Positions 21,818 to 33,031 of a stretch of DNA of 64,000 nt are shown piece by piece. Every line of letters begins with the position of its first letter. Position 1 is the stretch's first letter. The DNA is from Didymella arachidicola. Its lineage: Eukaryota > Ascomycota > Dothideomycetes > Pleosporales > Didymellaceae. The notes under the pieces were generated by a model, which had not been told where the DNA came from, did not search any database, and saw only the letters and a program-made list of their open reading frames with translations. The translations under genes were made by a program, and so were the position numbers. The stretch spans positions 1,116,001-1,180,000 of the forward strand of contig CM049999.1 of assembly GCA_016630955.3 (NCBI GenBank). The letters are read 5' to 3'.

Positions 21818-23000
21818 CTAGGGATTCTCTGCGGCCGGACGAGGAGGCGACGATTCGGTGACAGTGCCTGGCGGAGATTCCAGGGACCTCCCAGAGGCTT
21901 GGAGCGCAGGTGGAGGAGTTGCCGGGACGGAGGGAGAAGGAGACAAAGGAGCTGACGAGAGAGGTGACGAAGGCAGAGAGACGGATTCAGGAACGGCTGC
22001 TGCTGATATCAGCAATTGGTCCTACAGACATGGAGCTCTTTACTTACGTTTGCTAAGCACCTCGGTCTCTTCTGCAGCTCCAAGGAGAGCAACAGAGACT
22101 TTGGGTGTCGGGACAGGAGTGGAAGGCGTCAGTGTGGATTTAGTCACACACAATTCTATAAGTGTTAGTGCTGCGTTGATTTGTCCTCGTGGCTACGCGT
22201 ACCATTCACTGGCGAGTACTTCCCTGCCCTCGGAGGCCACTTCTGCCCCTTGATACGTGTCAATGGCCGTGCCAGTGAGGCGGGATGTGTATGCGTCTTG
22301 TCTCGCTTCTTTGTCGAAGGGACGTCAGTCGCCACTGCTTGTTGTGGGAGCTGAGGGGCCTGAGATTGACCTGATGACGGTGGTGGTGGTGGAGGACGAC
22401 GGATCAGAGCGAAGAGCTGCATACAAATCCATTTGAAAGCTCGGGAGGCTTGAAGACCAAGAGGGCGATGAAGACAACGAAACATACACTGCAAACCGCC
22501 ATTACCTTCTGCCAGATGGTGAGGAAGACCGACTTCTCAAATCCAAGCTCGCCGATGGCAAGCTTGCCCTCCACTGCGCGGGGATATTGAGCGGCCAGGT
22601 TGGGCACCTGTGAAAGGGAAGTGCAAGCCGAGACGAAAGTGGGATTGATGAAATTATTTTGACTGTTGTCGTTGTAGATGATAGTTGGAGGGCTTACTTC
22701 CCATTTGTCCCATTTGTCGGCTTTGGCCATTTGCTGAACAATATAACGGTCATGGGCTTCTTTAGCCTGCTTCTCATGTTCGACGCGAGCAGATTCTTTG
22801 CTGATACCATACCAGTAGGCATCAGTGTGTTCTTGGACGAGCTTCGTGTGCATGATCTTGGCCTGACGCAGACAGCTCAAAGTCGGCAGCATAAAGTTAC
22901 TGTTCGCAAGGACCATGCTCGCTGCGGGATCTGTAGCTAACCAGGCGTAATCGTGGACGATAGCCAACATGGCTACTAAGATGCGCCCGATCCAAGTCAT
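21818..23000 (-). CDS. Uncharacterised single-pass membrane protein with Pro/Ser-rich tail
   Basis: I do not recognise the family. Five exons splice cleanly on the minus strand: 22698-23000, 22425-22607, 22203-22359, 22048-22155 and 21818-22002, giving 311 residues. The N-terminus (MTWIGRILVAMLAIVHDYAW) looks like a signal peptide or anchor. A charged, Lys/Glu-rich probably helical segment follows, and a strong transmembrane helix lies at about residues 136-153 (VMAVCSVCFVVFIALLVF). The remaining 150 residues are Pro-, Ser- and Thr-rich and probably disordered. The first intron (22608-22697, 90 bp) is a multiple of three and has no stop, so it can be mistaken for coding sequence; its GTAAGC donor and TTTCACAG acceptor argue that it is spliced. 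Confidence 0.65.
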
Positions 23001-23694
23001 GATGGGCTAAGTTGCAAAAGAGAGCTTTGATAGGTGGAGGAAAGTTTCAAAGAGAGGAGACAGATGGTCTGGACGCTGTTGCGATGTGGTAGCAAAAGGA
23101 GGCTTGACGATGGGGCCGTGAAGTTGTAGCGGGACGTGAGAAGGCCACCCTACTTGCGGTATTTCTTTTGTCTAGTCTTGTTGCGTGCGTTTGTCTGTTG
23201 CTTAGGTTGGCAATGGCGAATAAGCTCGCAAGGCGCGCAGATAGCCGACTCGCGGTGAAAGAGAGCACGAAATCATGTGAAACATGTATTGATTTGTTTT
23301 TGGAGGAAAAACGCTGGTAGAATTGCGGTCAGCTGTCAAAGACTAGCTCAAAGGCGGCGTGCACAATGTGAAAGAAGTTCCTAAAAGGGATGCATCCTGG
23401 ACAAGGTCAGCCACACACCAAGTTCAATACAAGAAACCCCTAATAAGAGTCCCATGGAACGGTTTGAAGCCAAGATTTGGAATTTGTGTTCATTCTGAAC
23501 CTATCCACTAATCCATTCATAGCACTTGCTCGCTACCAATCTGCGCCGTGGATGCTGTTCTTATGAAGCCATCCTGTCCAAAAATCGTAGGCTCAAGGAA
23601 CGCCATAAAAGTGCTTTACAGCCAACTGGATCGATCGGCATCATAGTTCAGCATTACCACGATGAGAGGCGTGGTGCACAGCATGCTAAACCTC
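23001..23694. other. Intergenic, no gene seen
   Basis: Promoter side of the membrane-protein gene. Nothing recognised. Confidence 0.5.
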
Positions 23695-24196
23695 GTCCTC
23701 GACCTCCTCGCTGTCGGTGCCATTGGCAGCCGCATCGAAGAGCTCTTCCTGTAGGTACTCAGCCTTGATCTTAGGCGTCGTAGCTTTCTTTGCCTTGGAC
23801 ACGCGAGCCCCCTTCACAGCTGCTTGGATGATTAGTGGGTGTTCGGGGAGCCGTAGTAGTGAAGTTACTAACGAATCTTGACAGGGCTGTCACTGACGTC
23901 CTTCGGCTTCTTGGACCTTGAAGGCGTTATTGCTGGGCTTGAGCGACCGGCAGCCTCCTCCTTCAGGGTGGCGGCTGCCTTCTTCGCCTTGCGGAGCTGA
24001 CCTTCGACCGCATCATAGATAGCACCCTGGCCGAACAGACGCGCAACCTCGTTCATATTAAGCTGAGCGGCAGTTAGTACTTTCTCAAAGCTTCGTAGTC
24101 GTTAAGGGCCTGAGACTTACGTTGGATGACGCGGCGATAACCGCGGCGAGTAGACGGTCCTTCGCACCGGACTCCTTCCTTCCATTGGATGGCCAT
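23695..24196 (-). CDS. Small conserved fungal protein with helical N-terminal module; start in doubt
   Basis: Three exons are supported: 24121 to about 24196, 23873-24062 and 23695-23819 (introns of 58 and 53 bp). The protein begins with a helix-rich module, AKDRLLAAVIAASSN, then LNMNEVARLFGQGAIYDAVEGQLRKAKKAA, a pattern common in short fungal proteins with a Lys/Pro/Ser-rich, probably nuclear tail. Here the tail ends DSEEVEDEV. The nearest ATG (24194-24196) is one base out of frame with RLLAAVIAASSN, and upstream the correct frame meets a stop before any ATG. So the true start is an undetected upstream exon, a non-AUG codon, or a one-base error or mutation in the GGAAGGAAGG stretch. Function is unknown. 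Confidence 0.6.
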
Positions 24197-24836
24197 AGTC
24201 GATGTCGATGATTCAATACTGTCCTCAATTAATATCTTGGCCTGTCATAGCTGGCTTTGGACAAGGAAAGCTGATGTAAGCTAGCGTATGGACGGAGGGA
24301 GACAATGAATGGAAATGCACAAAGTGGACGCGCAGAAAGAGATCAGGAGGGTTGCGTGGGAAGCCGTAGGGTGAGGTACGCAAGCTAGCGCAGCGACTCC
24401 ACTACTACGAAAACCGTCTCAGCGTGGCAATGGGTTTGTGCACCATACATACCGAGAGAAACGTGTTAAGGGAAACTTAGTTTTAGAGGATACTCAGGTG
24501 CAGTGCGGATGAGCGAGATATCAAAGCAGGATGGCTAAGATACGGTAGCGGTGTGTAAGTGTAAGGGGTTTGAGGCGTTGGTCGCGTGATAAAAGCGCGG
24601 CGGCAGCGCTTTGGAGTTGTCAGGTATGAAGTGAAGGTGAGGAATCAGCGACCGCGCACCCTAGTCTGCCACAGCCTAGCCCATTTTTCTTTTGCTGCCT
24701 TACTGGTATACATCCCAGCGTTGGTTGTCGCACGAAGTCAAGCTGCAGGCGCATGTCTTATGTGATTCTCGACTCGTTAAAGTGCGACGTCTGTTTATGA
24801 TCGCGCTCGGGTACATCCCAGACTATCTTCTCGCGT
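24197..24836. other. Intergenic, no gene seen
   Basis: May hide a first exon of the preceding minus-strand gene. Nothing else recognised. Confidence 0.4.
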
Positions 24837-26336
24837 TCATGCCTTCGTCTTCTTCTTGCCTTTATCACCATCCCATTCACGTTTCCCTCTGGCACCAACC
24901 TTGTGTCTTTTCGCTTCCTCGAGTGGATCAATGACCAGCAGATCCTCCTCGTTCTTCCTCTTCCACTCCAAATCCTTTCCTAACCTGTCCTTCGCAAAAC
25001 TAAGCGAATGCGACATCCAGCCTGCATCATCATCTGATTCTTCCTCTTCTTCCTCATCCCATGCCTTACATGACTGGCATCCAGCAATGAAGTGCAGGTC
25101 ACAGACCGCCTCATTCTCTTCATCCTGGCTACTATTGGCTTTGCCATCTTTCATCTCCACATCTCCTTGCGCTGGGCTGCCCTTACTCTTCGTAGGCGCT
25201 GCAGGCTCTGATGTCTCTAGCTTCGATTTGAACTTTGATAGAATATCGAGTGTAGCCTGCTCATTCCCTGCATTGCCCCCACCACCGCGCTTCCTTCCTC
25301 GTGTTGTCGATGTTGGTACCATGGACTCAAGTAGCGATTTCTTCCCCGTCTGTTCTAGATGTTGAGGTCCAGTGTTGCGCTTCATCGAAGCCTTGAGCTC
25401 AGCAATCTGGGCGTTGACGCGGTCGATCCTCGATTTCTTCTCAGATTCTGGAGAAAGCTCTCGTGGAGGCGGTGATCCCACCTTCTCGCGTGGAGACTTC
25501 GGCGCTGCAGACTTTGGTGGCTTTGGCGATGGCGACCTCGATGGCGATTTCCTGGTGGGCTTACGAATAGGCATGGCTTTTGGTTCTGCAGCTTTCAGGG
25601 CAGATGCTTTCCTTGGCGCTATTGTTGTCTCATCTCCTGCACTGACAAGCTTCGTGTTGAATTTTGCCTTCTTCAGGACTGGCGCTGCATCCTCTCCATC
25701 CTCGCCACCGAAGCTCAAAACATTCTTTCCGGCTTTCCTCTTAGGCTTCTTGATTTTCTTTTCCTCGGGTTCTGTTCGTTGTGCTACCCGCTCACGCTTG
25801 ACCATATCTTCAAAGGGGTTTATCAGGATCTCGGCTCCTGTGATCTTGCTTGGATACATTGGTCGATCTTCGCTGCCCTCCGCAATGTCTGCTTCAGCCA
25901 TCTTCATCAAGTTGTAAATTGTATCTCCCATCACCCGGCCAAACATGGTATTCTTGTCTTGCAGCTCTGGCGTGGCCGCCAGAGTGAAGAAGAACTGACT
26001 CCCATTGTCATCTTTCTTGCCTGTGTTTGCCATGCCCAGCAGACCTCGCCTCGTGTACTTCAATCGGCTATGGAACTCATCTTGGAAAGGCTCGCTGTCA
26101 TAGCTGCTTTCTCCGCCCTGGCCTGTTCCTGTGGGATCTCCTCCTTGAATAATGAACCCTTTAACCAGACGATGGAACACAGTATTGTCGTAGTAGCCGT
26201 CGAGACATAGCTGCAGGAAATTGCGCGAGGTTTTGGGTGTTTGCTTTGCGAAAAGCTCGATTTCGAGGTCACCGCGCGTGGTGTGGAGCAGGACTTTAGC
26301 CGTCGGGTTTGGCTCGAGGTTGTAGGTCGCGCTCAT
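24837..26336 (-). CDS. CWC27: Spliceosomal cyclophilin CWC27
   Basis: This is a peptidyl-prolyl isomerase-family component of the activated spliceosome (Bact stage, partner of CWC22 in other eukaryotes), acting in the nucleus. It is a single exon of 499 residues; I start it at MSATYNLEPN (26336), since the upstream extension is not cyclophilin-like. The cyclophilin domain spans about residues 10-175, with FHRLVKGFIIQGGD (the catalytic Arg is present) and GSQFFFTL. Where active cyclophilins have the inhibitor-contacting Trp, this protein reads PELQDKNT with Glu, as is characteristic of CWC27, so isomerase activity is doubtful. The C-terminal 300 residues are charged and rich in Lys, Ser and Pro with an acidic EEEEESDDD stretch. 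Confidence 0.95.
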   Translation of the reverse strand: MSATYNLEPNPTAKVLLHTTRGDLEIELFAKQTPKTSRNFLQLCLDGYYDNTVFHRLVKGFIIQGGDPTGTGQGGESSYDSEPFQDEFHSRLKYTRRGLLGMANTGKKDDNGSQFFFTLAATPELQDKNTMFGRVMGDTIYNLMKMAEADIAEGSEDRPMYPSKITGAEILINPFEDMVKRERVAQRTEPEEKKIKKPKRKAGKNVLSFGGEDGEDAAPVLKKAKFNTKLVSAGDETTIAPRKASALKAAEPKAMPIRKPTRKSPSRSPSPKPPKSAAPKSPREKVGSPPPRELSPESEKKSRIDRVNAQIAELKASMKRNTGPQHLEQTGKKSLLESMVPTSTTRGRKRGGGGNAGNEQATLDILSKFKSKLETSEPAAPTKSKGSPAQGDVEMKDGKANSSQDEENEAVCDLHFIAGCQSCKAWDEEEEEESDDDAGWMSHSLSFAKDRLGKDLEWKRKNEEDLLVIDPLEEAKRHKVGARGKREWDGDKGKKKTKA

Positions 26337-26681
26337 CCTGGCGAATGAGACAAGTATTCGGAAACGTGTGGCGCAAACGCATCGATCGTGAACGTCCGCG
26401 TTGGTGTTTGATGCTCTTCCATGCGGTGAGCCGCGGCGAAATCGCAAGCCTTCCCTTTTCAGTCCTGGTGTCCAAATTGTTAGCGTGACGACGTCACAGG
26501 CCACTGCCACCTTTACTCTGCGTGCCAGGAATCATCGATGTTATTCGCACATCAAGATCGCAGCTGAACATGCGGACCCATTGGCGATAATCTTACTCTT
26601 ACGGCCCACCTGCACCTTCGTCTCCCTTCACACCCCCCCTCGCCCGGGCAAGGCTTTTGACTTCGCAAAATATTGGTCAAG
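26337..26681. other. Divergent promoter of CWC27 and ALE1-type gene
   Basis: 345 bp shared by two divergent genes. No specific element was assigned. Confidence 0.5.
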
Positions 26682-28623
26682 ATGTTGCCCTACATCAACG
26701 CGCGTACGTACTAAGCGTACTCGAAACCAAGACTCCCACTGATAAGTAGTGTAGCCTTTGAATACGTCGGTAGCTCTTTGGGAACGTCAGCGGACGAGCG
26801 TAAGGTTCCCACCTTTTATTGAAACATGTCGAATCTGACGCATGGATAGTCAAGCTTGTGTTCTCATTCTACCTCTCATACCCCTTAGCTGGCGTCCTTA
26901 AGCGGATACCCGACAAAGCACCATGGCAGAAGAACGTTTTCATCATAGTGTAAGCATTCCTGGTTTCTCTTCGAAGAGCTGATGACTGACAGTGTAGCGT
27001 TGCTATGTTCTATCTCGTTGGGTTGTTCGATTTGTGGGCAGGTCTGCGCACCATCTTCATCAGCGCTGCCGGTGCTTATGCGATCGCATCCAGGATTAAG
27101 TCGCCCTACATGCCTTGGATTGGATTCGTGTTCTTGATGGGGCACATGTCTGTGAACCACATCCGCCGCCAGAATGTCAATGACCAATCAGCAGTCGACA
27201 TCTCAGGTGCCCAGATGGTCATGGTTATGAAGCTCACCGCATTCTGTTGGAATGTGCAAGACGGCCGCTTACCGGACACAGAGCTCTCTGACTTCCAGAA
27301 TGAGCATGCTGTCAGGTCAATGCCCAGTATCTTGGATTATGCCGGCTACGTACTCTTCTTTCCAGGCTTAATGGCAGGTCCTGCATTTGACTACTGCGAC
27401 TACAACCAGTACATTACCACCACCATGTTCGCGCTTCCTCCTGGCGTCGACCGATCAAAGGCGCCACCAACAAGGAAGAAGCGCAAGATTCCTCGTAGCG
27501 GTACCCCAGCTGCCATCAAGGGTATGTACGGCACACTTTGGATCTTCGCCTTCCTCAAATTCTCGGGCTGGTATTACCCCTCATTCTACCTGAGTGATGA
27601 GTACATGCAGTACAGCTTCCTGCGCAGAGTCTGGCAGCTATATATGCTTGGTCTGACTGTCCGTATGAAGTACTACGGTGTTTGGAGTCTCTCTGAGGGT
27701 GCCTGCATTCTCTCCGGAATCGGCTACAACGGCATCGATGCTACGACTGGACGCGCCAGATGGGATCGTCTCACCAACATCAAACCGATCGCTATTGAAA
27801 CCGCTCAGAATACACGCGCATTCTTGGGCGAGTGGAATATCAACACCAACCTTTGGCTGCGTAACTACATGTACCTTCGCGTTACACCCAAGGGACAAAA
27901 GCCTGGCTTTGGTGCTACGCTCGCCACATTCGTCACTAGCGCCTTCTGGCACGGCTTCTATCCTGGTTACTACATGGCGTTCGTTCTTGCAGCCCTCCTC
28001 CAGGCCGCCGCAAAGAGTAAGTAAAAGGGTCCTCTGCAGTAAGCGTCGTGCTAACCAATCAAGGTGGTCGACGCCTGGTTCGTCCTTTGTTCATGACTGC
28101 GGACGGCAAATCATCTCTTCCCACCAAGATTTACTACGATATCTTTACCTTCTTCCTTACACAGCTAGCTTTCTCTTTCACCGTTGCGCCATTCATCTTG
28201 CTCGGACTATCGGACACTCTGAAGGTTTGGTCCCGAGTGTACTTCTACACCCTCATCGGTGCTGCGGCTTCGTTTGGCCTCTTCTCTCGTAGCTTACCCT
28301 TCCGCAAGCAGTTGCAGCAACGTCAAGCTGCCCGACTAGCCCCGGCATCAGCAATTGAAGCGGACGTTTCCAATATCGAGCAGATTGCCAAAGAAGAGAT
28401 CAAGAAGGACAACCTCACCAGGGTAAACTCAATGGCTAGTACTGTCAGCACTAAGAGGGCACCAACTCTTGGTATTGCGGACGATCCGGAGGCGGAGCTT
28501 GATGCCATTGTGGCCCAAGTCAAGCACGAGATAGCAGAGCGGAAAAGGCGCGGAAGCGCGTTGCAGGGCTTCGACGTCAAGACAGCGATTCAGGAGAAGA
28601 TCAAAGAGTTCAAGAAGAGCTGA
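26682..28623 (+). CDS. ALE1: MBOAT lysophospholipid acyltransferase (ALE1/LPT1 type)
   Basis: This is an endoplasmic-reticulum, multi-pass O-acyltransferase that reacylates lysophospholipids with acyl-CoA (Lands cycle). There are five exons: 26682-26703, 26755-26799, 26850-26949, 26998-28016 and 28064-28623, with introns of 51, 50, 48 and 47 bp, giving 581 residues. The very short first exon encodes only MLPYINA plus one base. The MBOAT signature residues are visible: the Asn segment NTNLWLRNYMYLRV and the catalytic His in TSAFWHGFYPGYY. Alternating hydrophobic segments fill residues about 50-480. The C-terminal 100 residues are hydrophilic and helical and end KEFKKS, a lysine-rich ending compatible with ER retrieval. 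Confidence 0.93.
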
Positions 28624-30535
28624 GCGGGCGCATGCGTCAAGTGACCGTCTTGAGTGCACTGGCGCTCTTTAGCCAGCAAAGAGCACCCCAGAGTCGCGAA
28701 GTGGGTTTGTTAAGCGTGAACCTGGGCTGTGTCCTCGTTCTGAGCTGACAGTAGGGATACCATACCAGCACATGCCGAGGTACGCCTTGCTAGGTGGATG
28801 CAAGTACGGCAAACCTCCACACTATATACCAGTGACTTATATCAACCTATACATGACATCTGGTAACATCCTCGTTTCCGACAATGCCTGACATTTGCAT
28901 CAATTGGTCGCCAGCGCCCGAGGGACTTTAATGGGGTTTGAAGGTATATTCCGACACTGCTTTGACGATTTCTGAGGGCTCAGCCAGTGCTTTCCAGTCC
29001 ACAGCGTATGGTGTACTGCATGGTATGCAGTTGCGATTCAGTCGACTGGGCTAGTTAAGGCGTTCTCCTGTTCCACATACCCAAGAGCTGCTTGTCACAG
29101 GTTTACGGGCCTGCCTTGGCGTTGCGAGTCGTGAATTGTGTACGAACATCTGAGGGGAACGTTTTTGGGAGCTACTGATCGGGTTTGCCGAATCGAGGTT
29201 CACTTCGTCTGACAAAGATGAACTGAAAAAAATCGATCAGCAGGCGAGCAGACGCGCACTCGCGTGGTCTCGGCCTTTCATGCATACACGACCTCGCGCT
29301 TCAGATCTGTCCATGATTCAAGCATTCGGTCATATCGATCCGGCATGCCAACAAGCTGTTCGGCGACAGAGCATGGGTCGCTGTACCTAAAGTGTGAGCG
29401 CTTATGCGGAGACCAGGTGAGTTGTCTTGTTGAGCTGGTTTGTATCCCATGAAAGGGTCGCCACCCACTCGCTCTACGTACATATGCAAACCCTTCTCGA
29501 ATCATGGTGGTGAGCCTGATTGTCGAAAATACTGTGTAAGTTTAGTTGCCGGCTAAGTTTCGGAGGCTCTCAACCGGCGCAGGGCTGAGCTTGTGAGTGG
29601 ACAGCATATTCTGACATTAGTGCGCACAAGGGCCTTGTCATCTCAGCTCGAAACAACGCCGGTACAATGACTGCCGCCAGCTAGGGAGCGACAGACTCCT
29701 GTCATTCAGAGACGTCGCATGTGGTTCCTCTTCATGTCGGCGACTTCCACGCGTATTTTCGAGAAAGTAATACGGGTCGCACCAATCTGCGAACCGGGAA
29801 GGTGTTCAGGTACCGCGCATCTGGACTCTGGATCTTCGATTAAGGTCGGTCCGAAATCGATTCGCAACACCCGCTTGGCCCGTGTGGCGATCTGCAAGGA
29901 TCCCCTTAACGTTCACGTTCGCACATGGAATCCTGCGAGCAACAGCTGGGTCAAATTCGGCAGGCCCTCAAATCGTGCACCTGTTCCGGGATGTTGGGTC
30001 CCGAGGCCGACAGTTCCCGTTCGTGCAGCTCGCCTTCTCCGTCTTTGCATTCACACCAGCTCCAGGCAGTTAGATGACCGCGACAAGTGCCGCTGCAACC
30101 AAGGGCAATTTCGACCCCCGAAGGCCTGCCGTTGCCCCCAGAATAAATCTGGTGCAGCTAGCCGGAGTGTGTACTCGGATTGATAAGGAAGGCACCAAAG
30201 ACCATCTCCACCTGCCGACCACGATGGAGCTAATAAAAATGCCAAACGCGCCACGTTGGGTGTCAAGGATGGAGCTGCGCTGCTTGAGCTCCTGTTGTCC
30301 CGGAGGATACTCTAACATTAGCGTACATGCCTTACATTGCAGGTTTTAAGACCCACGTACTGCACGGCGCGCGGTCCCAACGGGCAGATCATGTTTCTCT
30401 TCCTTCCGTACGCACAGTGATCTTCCTCCGGACGCTCTTGCTTTTGTACACGATCTTTGATAGATCTGTGCTACGCATGCTTACTACGATCCTACTTTGA
30501 GGCTGCAGGGTTGAACAAGCCCGAATACCGCAGCT
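28624..30535. other. 1.9 kb without a recognisable gene
   Basis: Open frames here (for example plus strand 29719-30183, 154 codons) have no recognisable domain and unconvincing composition. No repeat or RNA gene was recognised. Confidence 0.45.
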
Positions 30536-31791
30536 ATGGGCGTGCCCGACAATGGACCGTTAATCGTGGGAATCACATGGTGGTTGACATTTCTCTGTGG
30601 AGGATTCCTGGGGTTACGCGTATATGCGAAGCTCAGTCGAAGACAAGGCTTATGGTGGGATGACTGGATCCTCATATTCTCATGGGTGAGTACCAGTGCT
30701 GCTTAGCAGTGGTCACATACTGATATGTCCCAGGTCATGCTGCTCATCGAAGCCGTCTTAACCCAGGTGGGCCAAATATTTGGTTTCGGCAAACGAACAA
30801 TCGACATTGACCGTAACAATATCTTGATCATTGCGTTCTGGACATCTGTTGGCGCCACGATCTCGTGCTTCGCCTCGACCTTCTCGAAAATATCCTTCGG
30901 CGTAACCCTACTACGACTCACCAGTGGAAAGATCAGGTGGAGCGTCTGGTTCAGTATCGTTACGCTATTCATCGTCATGCTGCCATCCGCCTTCATCAAC
31001 TGGATCCAGTGCACACCCACAGCAAAAGCTTGGAACCCGACACTTAAAGGACACTGCTGGAACCCCGTACATACTGTCAATTATGGCATCTTCAACGCTG
31101 CCTGGTGCGCAGCGGCCGACTTCTATCTTGCTCTGCTGCCTTGGACCTTGATATGGGGACTGCAGATGCGCACCCGAGAGAAGATCGGTGTGGGCATTGC
31201 TATGAGCATGGGTCTTTTGTGTGTTTCACTCAACCCCCATTTTGCATGTGTGCACACTAATGCCATCACAGAGCCGGTGTCTGCGCAATCGTAAAAGGCG
31301 CCTACGTAATCCAACTGCGGCAAGCCGACTTCTCCTACAACGGCAAAGACGTCACGATCTGGACCGGCGTCGAAACCGCCGTTGCCATCATTGGCGCTTC
31401 CATCCCTGTCCTGCGCGTCTTCTTCCGCGAAAAAGTATCCTCTTACAGCAACTCCCGCGGCCGCTCCGTGGAGCCCTCCGCGTTCAAACATAACCCCACC
31501 ACGAACGCAACGGCGCGCCGCAGCATTGCATTGAACCCCATGGCGCCGAGTAAAGACAAAGAGGGCGTATGGACACGAATCGAGCCCATCGATGAGAGGA
31601 GCGGAGACGCGGATGCGCGAAGCGAGAGAAGCTTGAGGGGCAGACAGAGCGATGAGGAGATTGGCGTTGCTGTCAGTGGTCCAGTGGACGAGGGGAGTCA
31701 AGATGGCATATGGCAGACGACGGTGATCACACACGAGGTTGAAGGACGGGAAGGTCGGCGGAACAAACCAGGGACTAGCTGGCTCAGCTGA
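30536..31791 (+). CDS. PTH11-like integral membrane protein (rhodopsin-like fungal domain, no CFEM)
   Basis: This is a seven-helix fungal membrane protein of the rhodopsin-like domain often annotated as PTH11-like. There are three exons: 30536-30685, 30734-31218 and 31272-31791 (introns of 48 and 53 bp), giving 384 residues. The short N-terminus MGVPDNGPLI lacks both a signal peptide and a CFEM domain. Family landmarks are LWWDDWILIFSWV after the first helix, SAFINWIQCTPTAKAWNP in the loop and CAAADFYLALLPWTLIW in a later helix. The last 110 residues are hydrophilic and carry many Ser and Arg residues. The ligand is unknown. It differs from the receptor at 3.6 kb in lacking the CFEM ectodomain. 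Confidence 0.85.
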
Positions 31792-32444
31792 GAGTTGTAC
31801 ATGTAAATCAGGGATTTCGGGTTCTGTCTGGCGTTTGGAAGCGCGAATACCTTGGGCAGCGGCGTTCAGGAATTGGGCTAATACAAACACATATCATCGC
31901 AAGGGCTGCATTGATATCAACAAACTTTGAGATACCACTCTGCTTCAATTCCATCGCAGCATACTCCGTGATACTGGTTCAAGACATGGACGCTCGAACT
32001 GTCACCATCTCACTAACGGTATCTTACTTTGCGTGATCCTTGATACTCACAAACCACTGATGTCGTTCACAACGGTTAGTGGAGCATGTTCGCTCAAAGG
32101 CCAGCTTTTTTTCAATCACGCGCACAATCTGCGATTCGAACAGTATTGCTTGTTTGAATCAATGCAGTGCGGAGACGCATTACGCTCCCAGAGATCAGCT
32201 ACTCAACTGTCGATCGAAATGATGGTACAAGACGTGAATATTGTTCTCAAATGAGACCTCAAGCCCAACCAAAACATAAAGTGGTGCCACGCCACAAACG
32301 CCAATTTAATCCACGACAAAGCGGCTGTCTGTGGATCATGTCTCACTAGGCAAGGAAGCCAGTAGCTCCATACTCGACAAGCCTGAGAGACGACCACACT
32401 GAACCTGGGTATCTTTCCCGATCTTTCCTCAAAGCTAGACTACC
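31792..32444. other. Convergent intergenic region, nothing recognised
   Basis: Between the PTH11-like gene and the CENP-A gene 3' end. No gene or repeat seen. Confidence 0.5.
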
Positions 32445-33031
32445 TCAGACTGGCGCACCCCACGCTGCTCGTAGTCGTCTTGCGAGCTGGATGTCTTTTT
32501 GTTGAATGGTGACGCGCTTGGCGTGAATTGCGCACAGATTTGCATCGTGGAAGAGGTTCACCAGAAACGCCTCGGTAGCTTCTTGCAGCGCAAACAGAGC
32601 TTGCGACTGCCACCTATTCGGCCCATCATCGCCAGACACACCCTGTGCAATCTCTCTGACCTGCTCACCATTAGCCCAGCACTCTTGCCTCAGCACTTCT
32701 CTGCCACTCAGCCACCCCCATCTCGCCGCAATCCGCACAGTTTCTTCCCTCCCTCAGCAGAACTCTCGGGTGCACTCACCAATCTCTGGAATGGCAGCTT
32801 CAAGAGCAGCAAATCCGTCGTCTTCTGGTACTTCCTGATCTCGCGCAGCGCCACGGTGCCCGGCTTGTATCGCTTTGTGCGCTGCGGCGCAGGGCCCGGC
32901 GCACCCAGTCTCTGCCCGCTCTCTTTGCGCGCGCCCAGCGACGCACGACCACCGGTTGATGCGCGACCGCCGCGCGAGGGGCGCGCCTTGTTCTTCCGGC
33001 CAGGCGACTTTGCGGGGGACTTGGGCGGCAT
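32445..33031 (-). CDS. CSE4: Centromeric histone H3 variant CENP-A
   Basis: This histone H3 variant marks centromeres and seeds the kinetochore. There are two exons, 32780-33031 and 32445-32660, separated by a 119-bp intron in phase 0, giving 155 residues. The N-terminal tail (about 55 residues) is basic and Gly/Ser/Pro-rich and lacks the H3 tail sequence. The histone fold begins RYKPGTVALREIRKYQKTTD. Three features separate it from canonical H3: a longer loop 1 (GVSGDDGPNRWQSQ, with Trp where H3 has Phe), Ala-Phe-Leu in ATEAFLVNLF, and a C-terminal AAWGAPV ending. The NLCAIHAKRVTI segment is retained. It is divergently arranged with the derlin gene. Confidence 0.95.

Noticed and set aside
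29719..30183. 154-codon open frame in the 1.9 kb gap
   Set aside because: No domain, no signal peptide, unconvincing composition and overlapping open frames on both strands.
32126..32145. GTTCGAATC-like motif on the minus strand
   Set aside because: The flanking bases do not form a five-pair T-stem and no cloverleaf could be drawn.
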